From Owenia fusiformis (Eukaryota; Annelida; Polychaeta; Sabellida; Oweniidae), in assembly GCA_903813345.2 (NCBI GenBank), contig CAIIXF020000006.1, positions 746,001 through 810,000 of the forward strand: 64,000 nucleotides of DNA. The letters run 5' to 3'. The translations under genes and the position numbers were made by a program. A model generated the notes under the pieces. The model was not told the origin of the DNA and did no database searches. It saw only the letters and a program-made list of their open reading frames with translations. Positions 46,601 to 57,656 of the stretch are shown here, in pieces. The stretch's first letter is position 1; every line of letters starts with the position of its first letter.

Positions 46601-49600
46601 TTAATTAATCAATATTCAATTAATTATCAATGTCCCATCAATCAATCAATGTTCTATTAATCAATGTTTCATCATTCAATCAATGTCAGTCAAGTCAAGC
46701 CTAGTGAGTTGTGCCTAATTGGCTGATATACTAGATGCTCATGTTTTAAAAGATCTTCCTTAACTCCTCTTACTTTCCAACACAATACCTCGTTAATTTT
46801 TTTATTTGGGAAAACTCATAAGGTCTACCTTTATAGTGTGAGAATTTTTACATGAATCCACAAATATCCCTCATTTAAAGACTACATGGATTAATAAAAT
46901 GGAACACTATAGATTAATAAATTCATTATGCTGAATTAATTTGCACATTTTTTAATTGGACATGCTTCACACTATCTCCATGTTTCATATTCCAGTTCAT
47001 TAATAACAATGTCCAATGATATTCACTCATGTTGAAATGAATTCTATTTATTCATACGGGTATCCAATGGCAACCATATTGTACTATGCACTGTAGATGA
47101 TTGATCCACGTCTATTGATATTTTTGTTCATATATTTCTTGGATAACAACTCATTATAATCTACAATATTATGTCTTTCATTTTAAAAGTTTTTCATATT
47201 TGTTCAAATATTTGTGATACAAATAGATAAACTGTTTATGTATTGTCATTTCAATTGTATTATTTTCTGTTATTAAAAATAATGCTATTTTTATTTCAGT
47301 GCCTCCACATGAGTTGAAGGAAAGTGTAGGATTTATGGCTGCTTTAGATGTAATGGTGGCACCAGTGGTCAAAAAGAAGAAGAAAGCAACTAAACAACCC
47401 CCAACTCCCACATCACCTAATGCCCCCAAAGTTCCCTCAGTGAGTACTGTCATAAAACATTTTGCACATGATGTAGTTAGTATTTCATTTGCCTGTGCTC
47501 TATGCAGTGTAAACAGGCGTCCATAGTTTTTTTAGTTAGTTTCAATAAAATGGGAATATATTTCCATGTTAGTGTTGTAAATCAAAATATATCAAGAACA
47601 TTTGTTACTGTGTTTTAGTTCTACAAAGATACACTGGAAGATGGAGGTATGTCACCTACGGAGAATGGTGATTCTAACAGTGTCACAGGGGATGATGCCA
47701 GCACACTCAGTAGTAGGCGCTCTAGTGAAGGTAAGTGACAGCATATAGTGAGGGACGGTTGGTCTGTGTTCCCATCTTCACAGAAAGCATATAGTGCACT
47801 ACTCTCATAGAAGGATCGATGTTTTGTATTTCCATCTTCACAGTTAGCATAAGTGCAATTTTCACAAAAAAATTATTTCTTCTAGAAAAAATGGATACTT
47901 CTGAAAAGGAAGAGGAGGAGTTAGTTAATGGGAAAAAGAAGAAGCGTGTATCATGGGCAGATGATTCCAAGCTGCGTCAGATGCATTACTTTGAAATGAA
48001 TGATGATGAGAGAGGTAAGCTGATTTGTTAATACAGGCCATAGAGTTATGCATTACATTAAATGTGCTTTCTTCTGAGTTACCATTTTTTCTGAAATACA
48101 CCTCGAATCTTTCATTCCTTTTGGCTATTTAAAATATTTTATGCTGCAACATCCCTGAAAAACTCCAGGAAAATATTGACAGCTAGACATGGCCTGATAA
48201 AAGGGTACAAAGGAATAACTTTTTTGATTTTTGATCAATTTTCCATAATCCTTAAAATGAAAATTGAAAATTAAATTGTAATTTTACTGAATATCAAATA
48301 TTTTATTTTAGTGAATGTGAATCGACTGAAAAGTTTTGAAGAATTGCGTAACTTGGAGAGAGCAAAAGACAAAGATGTCTTCAAACAGGCGCATGTAGGA
48401 GGTCAGAACGAGGATACAACAACAATGGAATTCATGAGGGTATGTGCAAAGTCTTCTGTTTTAGATTTGATATTTTGTGTAGAAGGTCAGTTCATAAACT
48501 ATTGAATAATCTAATGTGTGATTCAATTATAATTGTATTTGTAAAAAGTAAATTTGCAGTAGGCTATATTTTAAGTGGTATTATGAGCACATTTTTACCT
48601 TTATTGAGGACATAAGATCAATTTAAACCTCAGTCACTACATAAAAATATAAAACCAAACACATGATATTTTATATGTGTTTCATTACTCATGCCTAAAT
48701 TGCTATGTGAATTCCAGTGGTACACCCCTGCTTTAATAGATGGCCTCACACCACCCCAGAATGAACCAGGATGCAACAGTGAAGAGAAGAAGATACAGAC
48801 AGAGAGAGAGGCAACTGTACTTCAAGCAATATACTTCAACAAAGCCATGTAAATATCTATTATTCTTTTATATAATATGTAGAACAGAATTGTAAGTCCC
48901 AAAGGGGTTCTTGTCAAAATTGATGGAAGGATCTCCTTGAAACTTATAAGCATGATTATATGTTGTTCAAAATAGTCTTTGTTTACTGTATTTAGATAAG
49001 TAATACAAATAAGCAACTGACTATTTCGACTCGGAATTGCAATAAAAAAGATTTATGAAATCCTCTGTGTATTCTAGGATCCCAGATAGTCCAGCAGAGG
49101 CTGACCCTGAAGCTATAGAACCAAATCACCACCCTAAGATTATTCCACTTGAAGATGTAAGTATTAATATGCCATGAGTAGTATCCAGTCCATGCTCTAA
49201 TTATATATATTGTCAGCTCAAGCAACTCACCGTTTTAAAGTAGTAAAAGGAATAAGGTTGAGTTGAGACTTAAGATTTGGAAAATGTCACAATTTTTTCA
49301 ATTTTTTTGCTGTGTTGCTCTCATTGTTCCATGTCATCCTAATAACCAACCTCAGTATTCTTCCCTTATTCAGATAATTGTTGGAAACATAACATGAGCA
49401 GGTATATCAGTATAGTTGACCTACTCTCACCAATAATTTGTCCCTGATTATTATTTTAATACTACCTATAGGAGTCAAATCAAGAGGATGAGCCATATAA
49501 TCCCGAAGATACGCATCCAGTTGTTGATGCACCCCCTATGAACACTGGTCTAAACCTACCCCCTGCCATCCAGGGGGGTGTACTCTCACCAGAGCTTGCC

Positions 49601-50745
49601 CAACTTGTGGCAAATATGCAACAGCAACAACCAAATCAGCAACAGATGTCGAGTGGTGAATCCCCCACTCAAGGAGATATCACAGTCAATAATGTCAATA
49701 AACTACTGGCATCCATGATGGTAATATTCATATAGTGATTATACATTTAGTCTTGTTATTAGATAAAACTGTTAAATGTTAACACTATCGCAGGGATTTC
49801 CCAAAAGAGTTCAGATTAGAAGGTTTCACATTTTAACGGTTTTTAACATGGGAGTCAATGGGTGGAATATAAATGAGTTTTACATTCTTGTTAACAGTGT
49901 CCCAGAACATTTACTTCAGCAAAGTTTGAGATACTTTATTTATACCAAATGTACATGTTATATCTCAATACTTTTTGAAAAGTGCCACTCATGTCTGGAC
50001 TATTGCCATTTTCTGTCATAACTCTTCTTAATAAATTTGTATTGTTCAAATGATTCTACGTAAAGATGTATTTTAGGGAGGACAAAGTTCTGGGGGAATG
50101 TCCCCTAATCAGGAAATGATGCTAACTGATAAACTGAAGAGCATGCTGGAGCCATTCCAAGGACAACTGCCACCCCCTGGGCCAGGCATGATGCCACCCC
50201 CTGGTTTCATGGGAATACCACCCCCTGGTTTCCCTCCATTTGGTATGAATGGTCCTCCCCCTGGTAAGTTGAAGACTCTTTGACAGCTTTGATACAATAT
50301 GTGCATTTGACTTTTTGAGTCAGTTTGACAGTAAAGATAGAAAGTTAAGTATTACCCAAGAAAGAGTTTAATCTGATCAATCTTGTGGTCAAAGATGTGA
50401 TTCTTATATTGGTTAAATTTCATGGGTTGAAAATGAAAGGCTGAATAGTTTAAGTTCATTAAACCTTAAGTTTGTGATCCATTCACTTAAGATTTTGAAT
50501 AAATATATGAATGTTATTTTATAGGTGGTATGTCACCTCCTCATATGCATGGTCCACCCATGGGTATGCATGGACCTCCCCCAGGTATGCGTGGCCCAAA
50601 CCCCAGGGGAGGACGTGGGGGACGTTGGAACAATCAGGGATCACGCAGACAGCCTAAACCTTGCGAACACTTTATGAAAGGACATTGTAAGTATGGAGGA
50701 AAATGCCAAAATTATCACCCAGGAATAAATGGCCCCCCATTATAG
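25655..50745 (+). CDS. PPP1R10: PP1 nuclear targeting subunit PNUTS (PPP1R10), complete, fifteen coding exons
   Basis: Coding exons are 25655-25663, 36272-36456, 37603-37790, 39237-39311, 39789-40191, 42009-42154, 47300-47439, 47619-47730, 47886-48014, 48312-48439, 48718-48848, 49078-49156, 49472-49720, 50077-50263 and 50525-50745. The total is 2382 nt, 793 aa plus TAG, with all phases consistent. PNUTS anchors PP1 to chromatin, dephosphorylates RNA polymerase II factors and promotes termination. The N-terminal part (about 4-150; [35 protein letters not shown]) is the TFIIS-like domain. A Lys/Ser-rich linker follows, with repeated [16 protein letters not shown] (RVSW at 440-443) is the PP1 RVxF motif. 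[16 protein letters not shown] matches the conserved stretch after it. Then come a Gln/Pro/Gly region with RGG and a CCCH finger (C767, C775, C781, H785). The donors of the 39789 and 42009 exons (GTAGGT, GTAATA) are the weakest. Confidence 0.95.
25760..26440. mobile_element. TCCGTCC-type dispersed repeat, copy 1 (PPP1R10 intron 1)
   Basis: The core matches 37911-38895: CCGTC-rich start, GGGCAATTACTCAAATACCG, TTTTGTTCATATTTTGTACA, CTATGGGGGTAGAAGTTCTG and CAAAATGGCGGCC phrases. It ends near GTTCGATGGG at 26401-26410. It is preceded by a fragment (25760-25865) of the unit seen inside 13899-14978. This copy is shorter and has lost the left terminus. Confidence 0.7.
26789..27390. mobile_element. 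TTAA-flanked foldback element
   Basis: A 602-bp element has perfect 17-bp ends (AGGAATATTCCTTGCCA) and TTAA on both sides (26785-26788 and 27391-27394). The arms remain complementary, with interruptions, for about 180 bp (ATGGTAGCTATAA, TTTTGCTAAACATGG and CAGCTTACTGG blocks recur inverted). The extreme 12 bp are themselves palindromic. TTAA duplication is the hallmark of the piggyBac group; no transposase is present. Confidence 0.85.
27543..28028. mobile_element. hAT-like element in the satellite field, 8-bp duplication GTGCATTG
   Basis: The 486-bp insertion begins TAGAGCTCG and ends CGAGCTCTA. GTGCATTG lies on both sides (27535-27542 and 28029-28036). The satellite reading resumes after the second copy. 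The interior carries ACCGTTACCG/CATTACCGA-like blocks and no transposase. Confidence 0.82.
30040..30996. mobile_element. hAT-like element in the satellite field, 8-bp duplication GTGTRGGA
   Basis: The 957-bp insertion has inverted ends CAGAGTTTCAGATCCTCA and CAGAGGTTCAGATCCCCA. It is flanked by GTGTGGGA (30032-30039) and GTGTAGGA (30997-31004), which differ at one base. Inside, GAATGGCAAGTAT recurs near each end. There is no transposase domain in the small ORFs. Confidence 0.8.
31622..32045. mobile_element. Possible further insertion in the satellite field (borders uncertain)
   Basis: Non-satellite sequence with repeated ATTCTGCA phrases replaces the array here. The left end TAGTGATTCTG and the inverted right end TAGTATTCCG are weakly alike. 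No reliable target duplication was found. Confidence 0.45.
32413..33137. mobile_element. hAT-like element in the satellite field, 8-bp duplication GTGCRATG
   Basis: The 725-bp insertion runs from TAGGGCTGTGCCGG to TTTGGTCAAATGGCACTA. It is flanked by GTGCAATG (32405-32412) and GTGCGATG (33138-33145), one base different. The inner termini match weakly (TAGGGCTGT against inverted TAGTGCCAT). It has no transposase ORF. Confidence 0.7.
33597..33654. repeat. Near-perfect 26-bp-arm hairpin
   Basis: The left arm 33597-33622 and right arm 33629-33654 pair with one mismatch around a 6-nt loop. Each arm is itself a palindrome framed by AGCGGG and CCCGCT, so a cruciform or dumbbell is possible. Confidence 0.9.
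33925..34025. repeat. Inverted repeat with CCCTCGG arms
   Basis: TACAGGGTATATCCCTCGG at the left and its degenerate inverse around CCCTCAGATATAACCTGTA at the right enclose a short centre with ACGGTCCCTCGGG. It is the same kind of structure as the one at 34624-34740. Confidence 0.65.
34074..34251. mobile_element. Short TA-flanked MITE, CAGTAAAAC family
   Basis: A 178-bp element has TA on both sides. Its ends CAGTAAAACTTGTGTATAG and, inverted, CAGTAAAACCTGTCTTAG are clear inverted repeats. The interior repeats GTTCACTA(G)AGAGAGG. The best copy in the window. Confidence 0.8.
34624..34740. repeat. Long inverted repeat (38-bp inner arms)
   Basis: Arms 34640-34677 and 34686-34723 pair with about four mismatches (GGCCAATATAATATATCT is shared inverted). 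Pairing resumes outward through GGTTCAG and CTGAACC. Confidence 0.85.
34830..35027. mobile_element. Possible hAT-like insertion in a satellite remnant
   Basis: It begins CAGTGTTCTCC, a common hAT-type end, and closes ATCACTG. It carries a hairpin with TTGCACCCAG/CTGGGTGCAA arms (34850-34881). Satellite-like sequence lies on both sides. The flanking 8-mers agree at only five positions. Confidence 0.45.
35452..35676. mobile_element. hAT-like MITE in PPP1R10 intron 1
   Basis: A 225-bp element has ends TAGGGCTCTCGCCAGG and, inverted, GGGCTCTCACCAGG. TGTAGAT lies on both sides (35445-35451 and 35677-35683). It also shares GTGGCGCAGCACCACA-like blocks near each end. The border could shift by 1 bp to give an 8-bp imperfect duplication. 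Confidence 0.75.
35711..35870. repeat. Fragment of a TCCGTCC-like dispersed repeat
   Basis: CTGTCCATCAGTC, CTGTCCGGAGCATAACTTAAA and TTTTCTTCATATTTAGG are in the same order as in the element at 37911, but diverged. Confidence 0.4.
36751..37148. repeat. 33-bp minisatellite, 12 copies (PPP1R10 intron 2)
   Basis: CACCTGATTCATTTTTGGAT plus GACACTGAAAATC recurs every 33 bp, with few changes. Because 33 is a multiple of three and the unit has no stop in several frames, it stays open on both strands; on the plus strand it would read [11 protein letters not shown]. It lies between the 36272 and 37603 exons and shows no splice join to them. Confidence 0.95.
37911..38895. mobile_element. TCCGTCC-type dispersed repeat, copy 2 (PPP1R10 intron 3)
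   Basis: The ends TCCCATCGAAC and GTTCGATGGGA are inverted. Near the left end is a (TCCG)n microsatellite, followed by GGGCAATAACTCAAATACCG and CAAAATGGCCGC phrases. Then come three to four imperfect units of about 120 bp with GTGGAGCGATTTTGTTCATA. The start is 121 bp after the exon ending at 37790. The right border may be further out, since copy 1 remains similar past it. Confidence 0.75.
40635..41152. mobile_element. TA-flanked MITE with TTAATTTGGCG ends (PPP1R10 intron 5)
   Basis: A 518-bp element is flanked by TA. Its ends CTGTAGAATGAGTTAATTTG and the inverse of a CAAATTAACCCAATCTACAG end agree over about 24 bp with few mismatches. Both continue into GGCG-rich repeats of TAATTTGGCG. No transposase is seen. 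Confidence 0.82.
41181..41528. mobile_element. TA-flanked MITE with GGTGGGCCA ends (PPP1R10 intron 5)
   Basis: A 348-bp element is flanked by TA. Its inverted ends are CAAGGTGGGCCATAAAA and CAGGGTGGGCCAAATGA. It sits only 28 bp right of the element ending at 41152. A TTGGCCCACCCTGT end also occurs alone in an MRPS18B intron at about 13110. Confidence 0.72.
42155..42612 (+). other. In-frame intronic extension ORF after PPP1R10 exon 6
   Basis: The exon 42009-42154 frame stays open for 152 more codons past its weak GTAATA donor, to a stop ending at 42612. The translated part (start [15 protein letters not shown], end QVCRSARF) is not recognised and has several Cys. Retention would give a truncated PNUTS that lacks the RVSW motif and zinc finger. 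It may be an alternative terminal exon or a chance ORF. Confidence 0.35.
42990..44640. repeat. 36-bp minisatellite with a 124-bp higher-order unit (PPP1R10 intron 6)
   Basis: AATGCATTTCATAAATGGAG plus AAAATATTCAATTATC recurs every 36 bp, with degenerate outliers to about 45250. Between about 43879 and 44340 a composite unit of about 124 bp, marked by GTTCATAAATTGAG, is repeated four times (43879, 44003, 44127, 44251). The long plus-strand ORFs here exist because 36 is divisible by three. Confidence 0.95.
45260..47290. other. Remainder of PPP1R10 intron 6
   Basis: AT-rich sequence with no supported exon. It holds a poly-C run at 46083-46094 and a loose ATTAATCAATCAATG repeat at about 46510-46690. 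Confidence 0.5.
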
Positions 50746-53270
50746 CACAGCGAAGGGATGGAGATTATGGGACCTTCACATGTTATGGGACCTTCACATG
50801 TTATGGGACCTTCACATGTTATGGGACCTTCTCGTGTAGCTTCAATAGGATGACAGGATATGTTCTGACCATCGTGCAGTATGGAATACAAAAGTACAGG
50901 GTTTCCACTTACTATGGAACTTGTTCTGTTTGAAACGATTGAAGTTAGCCATACTTGACTGAGTGCATGTCATATACAGTTACATGGCTGTTGAGCGACT
51001 CAGAATCATTTTGTCTGTTTTATCAGATTATGGTTTAGAGTTATCACATGCATTAGGAAATGTTGCAGGAGATATCCACAGATGAAAGATACATTGTTGG
51101 AATGGAGAAATGTTTGTAATACTACATGTGAAATGGATATAATGCTTACGTATATACAATTGAGAAGAAAGTGCTGTCATATAATAGATAGGCTACATAA
51201 GTATGGATGCATTAGGACCAGCATTACTAGAAGTTTATAGGATATAGCCTATAGGAGAAACCAACACATACAAGAAAACAGAGTCAGAGTAAATTAGCAT
51301 TTGGAATGTCAGCAAATTATTGGATTTAACATCCACATTGATTATATTGGTAATACACACAATTAAATGAAATATATATAATTGAAATTAATGAATTAAA
51401 GATCATCCAATAGAGTGTGACTAGATGATGGACCAATGCTGATTAGTGATAAGTATAATATTATCTTAAAATTTGATTTATTGAAAAAGGGAGACATAAT
51501 AGAGCTACTTGTCAAAATTGAATTAACAGATTAATGGTTAGTTCTAAGTACATGGAGCTAAAATCAGCTGGTTTGTGCTGAAGAAGTGCATGTTGTTATG
51601 TTGCATTTTTGGTTAGTACATGTACTTATATTTCACAACATTTTGTTAATTCTAATATGATTTAAAGAAAATACCAAATAATTTTCTCTCCCATTAGTTT
51701 TGCTTATATTTTATCAGTGCTCAACAGATATTTAGTTGCAATATTTTGTTTGTTTTCTTTCAAAGTTCAGTTCATATTTTAGTATAATCCTCTTGAAAAA
51801 GTGCTATAAAATTTATCAGAATCAATTACAGAACCCAATTAAAGTCTGAATAAGAATATTATTTAAAAGCAAAATTGCTGTCTTAATGTTAAGTTTTCTT
51901 TTCCTAAATGTGATCTTCATCTATTCATCTATTAAATGTGATCTTCAACTATTGTCATACAGTAATATGTGTATGCAAAATTGTTTTTATTAGAGCTACA
52001 ATTTTATTTTGAATTTCAATTCATATTCTGCATTGTTAAATTTGATTTTAAAGTGACCTCAATTATTTCACAGATGTTTTCCTTCTTTTGAACACCTTGG
52101 TGTATTGGTGTCAGCTCAAGGATGTCAACTTAATGATGTCAATTTGAGGACATCAACTTTTTTAAGAGGTGCAATATACTCAGGGAGGAGCTTCTCTTTT
52201 AAACCATTCTAGTTAATGTTAAATATGTTGAAAGCTAACCGTTAAGATAACAACCTGAAGGATAGATTATAATCCAAATCAACAAAATTTATATATTCAT
52301 CTCTAAAGTTCTAAAGTTTGTGAATCCAATTGCACACATGATATACAGAACATGGATCCTTCCTCTTGGATATCATGTACTTAATATTTCTTGTCATAAG
52401 TACAATACTAATTTGCTAGCTGCAGAGGGAAGCTTAAAAGAGGAAACCTAGGTATGAGAGATTGCTTGAAATATACTCTCAATATCATATTTGTGAATGT
52501 TTGAGTAGATTTAATTTGCTATATACCAATAATAGCACTAGAAAGATTACATGGTGCAGTATTAAGTACTAAATGTACATGTGTTCAAATGAAGAAATCG
52601 CTAGTGTTCCATGTATTACATGTCTTAGTCCGAATTATACATTTGGGATGAAATTAACATGTAGACCTAGTAATGGCAGGGCTGTCAATGAACACACCAC
52701 AATGGATTAACTGGAAAACAGATATAATGGAGTGAATCAAAACCATAAACACCTATCAAATGGAAGTGCACTCTTATAAATGTCCTTATTTCCAGTTGAT
52801 CCTCGTGTGAAAAGCATCAATTGACAGCTCTGTCATTTTGTTACATGTAATGTAATAAAAGATGATTAGCATCTTAGGTCTTGATTTGCCATGCTTTTCA
52901 TGAAAAAACAAAAGTCACATTTGAAGGGTAAGTTGCTATACAGCAAGAGAGATCTGCCAATATATTACAGTATCAAATAGCCATTTCTTTACCTAAATCT
53001 TTTTGACTTCAAATTACATACCAGTCAATGCAATGTAATTTTGATGCTGTTTCATCAATGATGCAACCTATAGGCTCTTGCGATTTGTGATATAGTGGTG
53101 GAATTTGATTGCTTCATTTTCAGTGAGAAATCATATCAAAATTAGAACATGTTTTTGTTATTTCTTGAAGAGCAAGGCATGGATGTACGATTAGAAATAG
53201 TGAATAAAAAATTGTCAAACTTTTTAGCATCTTTATACAAATTGTAATCTATTTTTTTAAACTGAATAAA
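50746..53270 (+). other. Probable PPP1R10 3'UTR
   Basis: The sequence directly after the TAG holds an 18-bp tandem repeat (TTATGGGACCTTCACATG, about four copies, 50765-50831). It then runs without coding signs to AATAAA sites at 52854-52859 and 53265-53270. The true end is not known and could lie as far as about 56400. Confidence 0.5.
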
Positions 53271-53334
53271 AGTCTATTTTTCTAATAATCTGTTCTTATT
53301 TGTCACGCTGCAAACCTGAGTTTTATGTCAGAGA

Positions 53335-53710
53335 GAATGAATAAGTTGAATGAATGATGTCAGAGAGAATGAATAATTTGAATGAATGAATGATGTCAAA
53401 GATAATGAATAATTTGAATGAATGATGTCAGAGTCGGAGAGAATGAATTATTTGAATGAATGATGTCTGATAGAATGGATAAGTTGTACGAATTATGTCC
53501 GAGAGAATGAAAAGTTTGAATGAATTTTGCCAGAGAATGAATTAATTGAATGAATTATAGTATGTCGGAGAGAATGAATAAATTGAATGATGTCTGAGAG
53601 AATGAATACATTGAATGAATGATGTAAAAAGTGGACAAGTATATATAGAACAAAATATGTCAAAGAGAATGGACATGTAGAATGGATGATGTCTGGCGTT
53701 TCCAATTTAA
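53335..53710. repeat. Degenerate tandem array, AGAGAGAATGAATAA units
   Basis: Units of roughly 32-38 bp contain GATGTC(A/T)GAGAGAATGAATAA and TTGAATGAATGA. There are about ten copies with gaps. Confidence 0.85.
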
Positions 53711-55211
53711 AATATACAAATGAAATTTTGTGCACAAAAATGTACACCTAACTGATTTCTTTGCTTTTCATCACTCCCAGTCAGTGTGGCAGCCTCAGTG
53801 AGTTAGTGGTGTGTTTGTTTATGGAGGTATTACCGTCTCCTCGAGTTCCAAGTCATATCACTCCAACCTGTATGAGTGAATGTTTGATACAAAGGCGACA
53901 AGATACTATCTTGAATTGATGTCTTAATGTCAACTCCTATCATTACGGACTGAACAGCTCTCTAGATTTATCTGATCTTGAACCCAATCCTATAGATTGT
54001 AGCGCCAGTTCATTATTCTGGTTTACCAGGCCCCCTCTTATATGTCATTTGGGAGGGGAATTTAAGACAAAGGGGATGCAGTTATCGTGATGCTAGCACA
54101 TGTATGAGCTTTTATGTCCAATTGTTTTGGATGGAGATCAGTTGTTTCTTTGACCTGGCATAAATTGTGCAATTGAACTGACATAAAATCTTGATATCAT
54201 TTTAATATTGGCCTTTTGATAACCTTGACATGTTAGTTTGAATTGACCTGGTTGTCTATACATCACTTAATGACGATGAGCAGCATAATTATTATTCATT
54301 CGTTGTTTTGTTTTCAATGTTGCTTGCCATATGACACCTTGACTGTGAAACAGGTTCAGAGTGTTCATTAAGTAAGTTGGTCTTGACTTAGTTTTATTTA
54401 CTAGTTAACATGTTTATGTATTATTGACTGATTGTTTGTTGAAAAGTTCCTCCTCTTCCAGTTGACTGAAAATATAGATTCCGTATTTGGGCTGAGTGTA
54501 GTGAAATACATCAAAACCTGTGTTAGTCGAATGCCTATCATACCTCATAATGGTGTTTTACTTATGGCTTTATGGAACTTTTCCACTTTAAAGGTTATAC
54601 TGTATGATAAAATAAATACAAACTAAAAAATGTAATACCATGTCACTGTGTGTACAAGTGCTGCTGTTACAACAGAAGTGCCCAAATTCATATTTATGAC
54701 TTGAAATAAGGATTTTTTCAGATTCACATTTCCTTGTTTCATACACAGCCAGGTCAATTGTTTGCTCATGTTGTTCCCAGTGTGGTTGTCTTAATAAGAT
54801 TTTGAGGTGTCAAAAGATGTTGGTTGTGGTTGATATGAGGTATATTTTAGTGGGTTATGTGAGGTAGATGGGCAATGAGAGGCTTATGAAGAAAGATTGT
54901 GTTATTGGGCATATATTAGTGTGTAATGTGAGGTAGATGTTATTGGATGATGAGAAACATAATGTTGATGGGGAATGTGAGGCACATACAATTTGAGATG
55001 GTGGTTGGGTTGAGAGGCCAATGTTGATGGTGAATGCGAGTCCTTTTCATTTGGGGTTTGGTTAATTTTGAGTGTGAGGTGTTATGAGGCATAATATATT
55101 GTGGTATTGGTGGCATGAATTGTAAGAGTATGTACTATGAGCCAGATATGTAGGGCTGTGTGGAATGCATTATTGTTGAATACTGTGAGGTGTTAATTGA
55201 GTCATTGTGAG

Positions 55212-55385
55212 ACACAAAACCTGTGGAACACCTTTGGTACCTCTAAAAAAGTGTTCTACTTAGGTGTTCCACTTATAGAGGGTCATTTAACATTTAGTCA
55301 GTCAGTTGGTCTTGGGAGTCTGAAAAGTGTTCCATGAACAGGTGTTCAACTTCTAGAGGTGTTCCACATTATAGGTTTCACTGTA
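55212..55385. mobile_element. Short MITE, CAGTAAAAC family, degenerate copy
   Basis: AAAACCTGTGGAACACC at the left and TATAGGTTTCACTGTA at the right are imperfect inverted ends. The interior has GTGTTCCAC(TT)TATAGAGG repeats like the 34074 copy. Confidence 0.6.
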
Positions 55386-55879
55386 GGCCTATATAGGGAG
55401 CTCAGTGTGTGTACCATGTGATGATGAAACTTGAATTGATCCTCGTGTTAGAAGTGTGGTCTCCCTTGTGTTATTTGATTGGTATGAATTGAAGTGTGCC
55501 GTGTTGCATAGTACGGTGTGAGGTTGTTTTGCAGGACAGTGTAACAATAGTTCAGGACCATGAACTTAGATGATGCATTGTCCAATATTAAATCTGATGT
55601 ACATTGTGTTCAGCTAAAGTTATGGGCGAGCAGTTGCCTTGATTATTTAGTAACATGCATCAGTTGTATGTCAAAGTTTGTGGCAGATTTGAACAGATAA
55701 CCATCATGCTTAGATAGAAAGTATTGTAATTTTCTAGTATTCGTCTTGAGTAAAGCATTTATCTAACTTAAGATATCTTGTAAAAACAACAAGTAATTAG
55801 TTTGTAAATGTATGTTTATAAAATTATTAAAAGCAAATGTAAAGTTTATTTCTGTTCAAGCTCAGTCTTTACATTAAAC

Positions 55880-56215
55880 TCTGTGTTTATATGGAGTTAT
55901 GTTGTGAAAACATGGAGTCATTTGTGTTTATGTTGAGTTTATCTATTTCACTGCTCTGGTTGTTACTATTGGGGCCTGTGCATTTACATGGAGCTATATG
56001 TGTATTCATGGAGCTATACCATATTTGTATACATGGAGCTGTTCTTGTTTACATGGAGCTATCCATATTTGTTTACATGGAGCTGTTTGTGTTTACACAG
56101 AGCTATATGTGTTTACATGGAGCTCTTTGTGTTCACACAGAGCTATATGTGTTTACATGGTTCTATATGTGTTTACATGGAGCGCTATGATCTGTATGTG
56201 TTTACATGGAGCTCT
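55880..56215. repeat. GTGTTTACATGGAGCTATAT minisatellite
   Basis: About twelve imperfect units of 20-24 bp with TTTACATGGAGCT. The overlapping plus-strand ORFs are readings of the repeat. Confidence 0.88.
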
Positions 56216-57041
56216 CTGTTAGACTGTTACCACTTTCAAACCATTATACAGACATCAGTAACAGATTATCTTCATTACTTTAGGGCATTCATATTTGTTG
56301 TTATTTCTTATCTTCTATGTATAGTCAGAGCAAATGGATTGTATTTCAAAGTGTACAGTACTGTAATTAGAAAAATAAATGTTTAGAGAATAGAGGACTG
56401 TAAATAATTGATTTGTAAATAATAAATCAATCATGAAGATATATAAATGAAAAAAAACATGGTTTTGTTCTAATTTTTAGTCATAGGTGTGAATCTAATG
56501 AAGCATCGTTTAAATGAACCTGGGTCATTAAAATACAGAAACTTTGTAAAGTTCAGAATTTCAACATCATTATATCTATGATTTTAACAATTGATTTTGG
56601 AATTCTTAACTTAACAAAGTTTCTGTTTATGCCCTCCAGAATAGAATAGTAAACTCTGAGAATAGGAATGCGGTCGTAAAATAGTTTTAAATCATGTTTC
56701 TTCAGTTATTCATCAATGGTTCACCATTTTCAGCTTTATTCACGTCCAGAGTATGTGCAAATGTACATAGTTAAATAACTGACTCATATCTGCATATACA
56801 TGACATTTTATAGCTTATTCCTGTTTTTTGCAATTACCTGTTTAATTACTTTGCCTGTAGTCCAACTATCCACGCTTGATCTTTACGCCCCCCCCCCCCA
56901 TATAGTTTGTCATGCCAAGATTAAAACAATAGGAATAGTTACCAATAGGAGACAATGATCGTGGTAATACAGGCCCATCTGAAGAGGGGGATAGTGGTTT
57001 TTATGGCTTTCAGATATATTCAGAATGCACCAGTCAGGGTC

Positions 57042-57235
57042 AAGGAGGATTGGCTCCAAGAGTGCAACATCGATATTCTGTCCCATATTTGAAGGTGTCA
57101 TGATTCAAAATTCGAATTTAAACATATATCTAGTCAGTTATAATTTCAGAAAATAAGGACATTTCGACATTTTCATCGTTGGAATATATCAAGTTTCGAT
57201 CCTGGGAACCAATCATCCTAAATTTCAAAATTTTT
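57042..57235. repeat. Foldback element with GGATTGGCTCC ends
   Basis: GAGGATTGGCTCCAAGAG at the left is matched inverted by GGGAACCAATCATCC at the right. GATATT/AATATATC blocks inside the arms also match. It is a small relative of the structure at 58306-58845. Confidence 0.6.
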
Positions 57236-57601
57236 GGCAGCACAACACCCCTTCAGAAATCGTTCAGACGTAATATATACCAATATGAGACTCGTGTGTC
57301 TACTATGTGCTAAGAACAAGCTCCTTTGAACCTATGAATAAATTAATAGAAAAGCTCCAGCTTTAAATAATTGATTTTTGTTCACAAGACAAATGTTAAT
57401 TATTCATTATGTCTGTCTTCTGGGATTTTTGCGAATCACTCATTTTTCTGTTTTGAATCTTACTCTTCCAAACTAGCTCTGCTCTCACTAACACTGTTCA
57501 CATTTCTATTATTTCATTAAACATCCATTTTATCTACGACTTCCTTGTGTAATGAAAGCAGACAAAAATATATATATTTGCGGAAACAAGGGTTAATGTA
57601 A

Positions 57602-57656
57602 CACGTGCCTTTGTTTACTCACGTGACCAGTGACTCACCTTGACCTTTGACATCAG
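57602..57656 (+). promoter_or_regulatory. Putative promoter motifs of the SAM-domain gene
   Basis: Two CACGTG E-boxes lie 18 bp apart (57602-57607, and 57620-57625 within TCACGTGA). They are followed by a TGACCTTTGACA direct-repeat motif (57641-57652). They directly precede the candidate first exon. Function is inferred. Confidence 0.4.

Larger units (their letters stand above)
53711..57600. other. Spacer between PPP1R10 and the SAM gene
   Basis: No exon with recognisable protein content was found. It holds a MITE remnant (55212-55385), a minisatellite (55880-56215), a poly-C run (56888-56899) and a foldback (57042-57235). AATAAA sites near 56370 could serve a long PPP1R10 3'UTR or an unrecognised noncoding transcript. 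Confidence 0.4.

Noticed and set aside
55988-56386. 132-aa ORF rich in Trp-Ser-Tyr
   Set aside because: It reads the TTTACATGGAGCT minisatellite.
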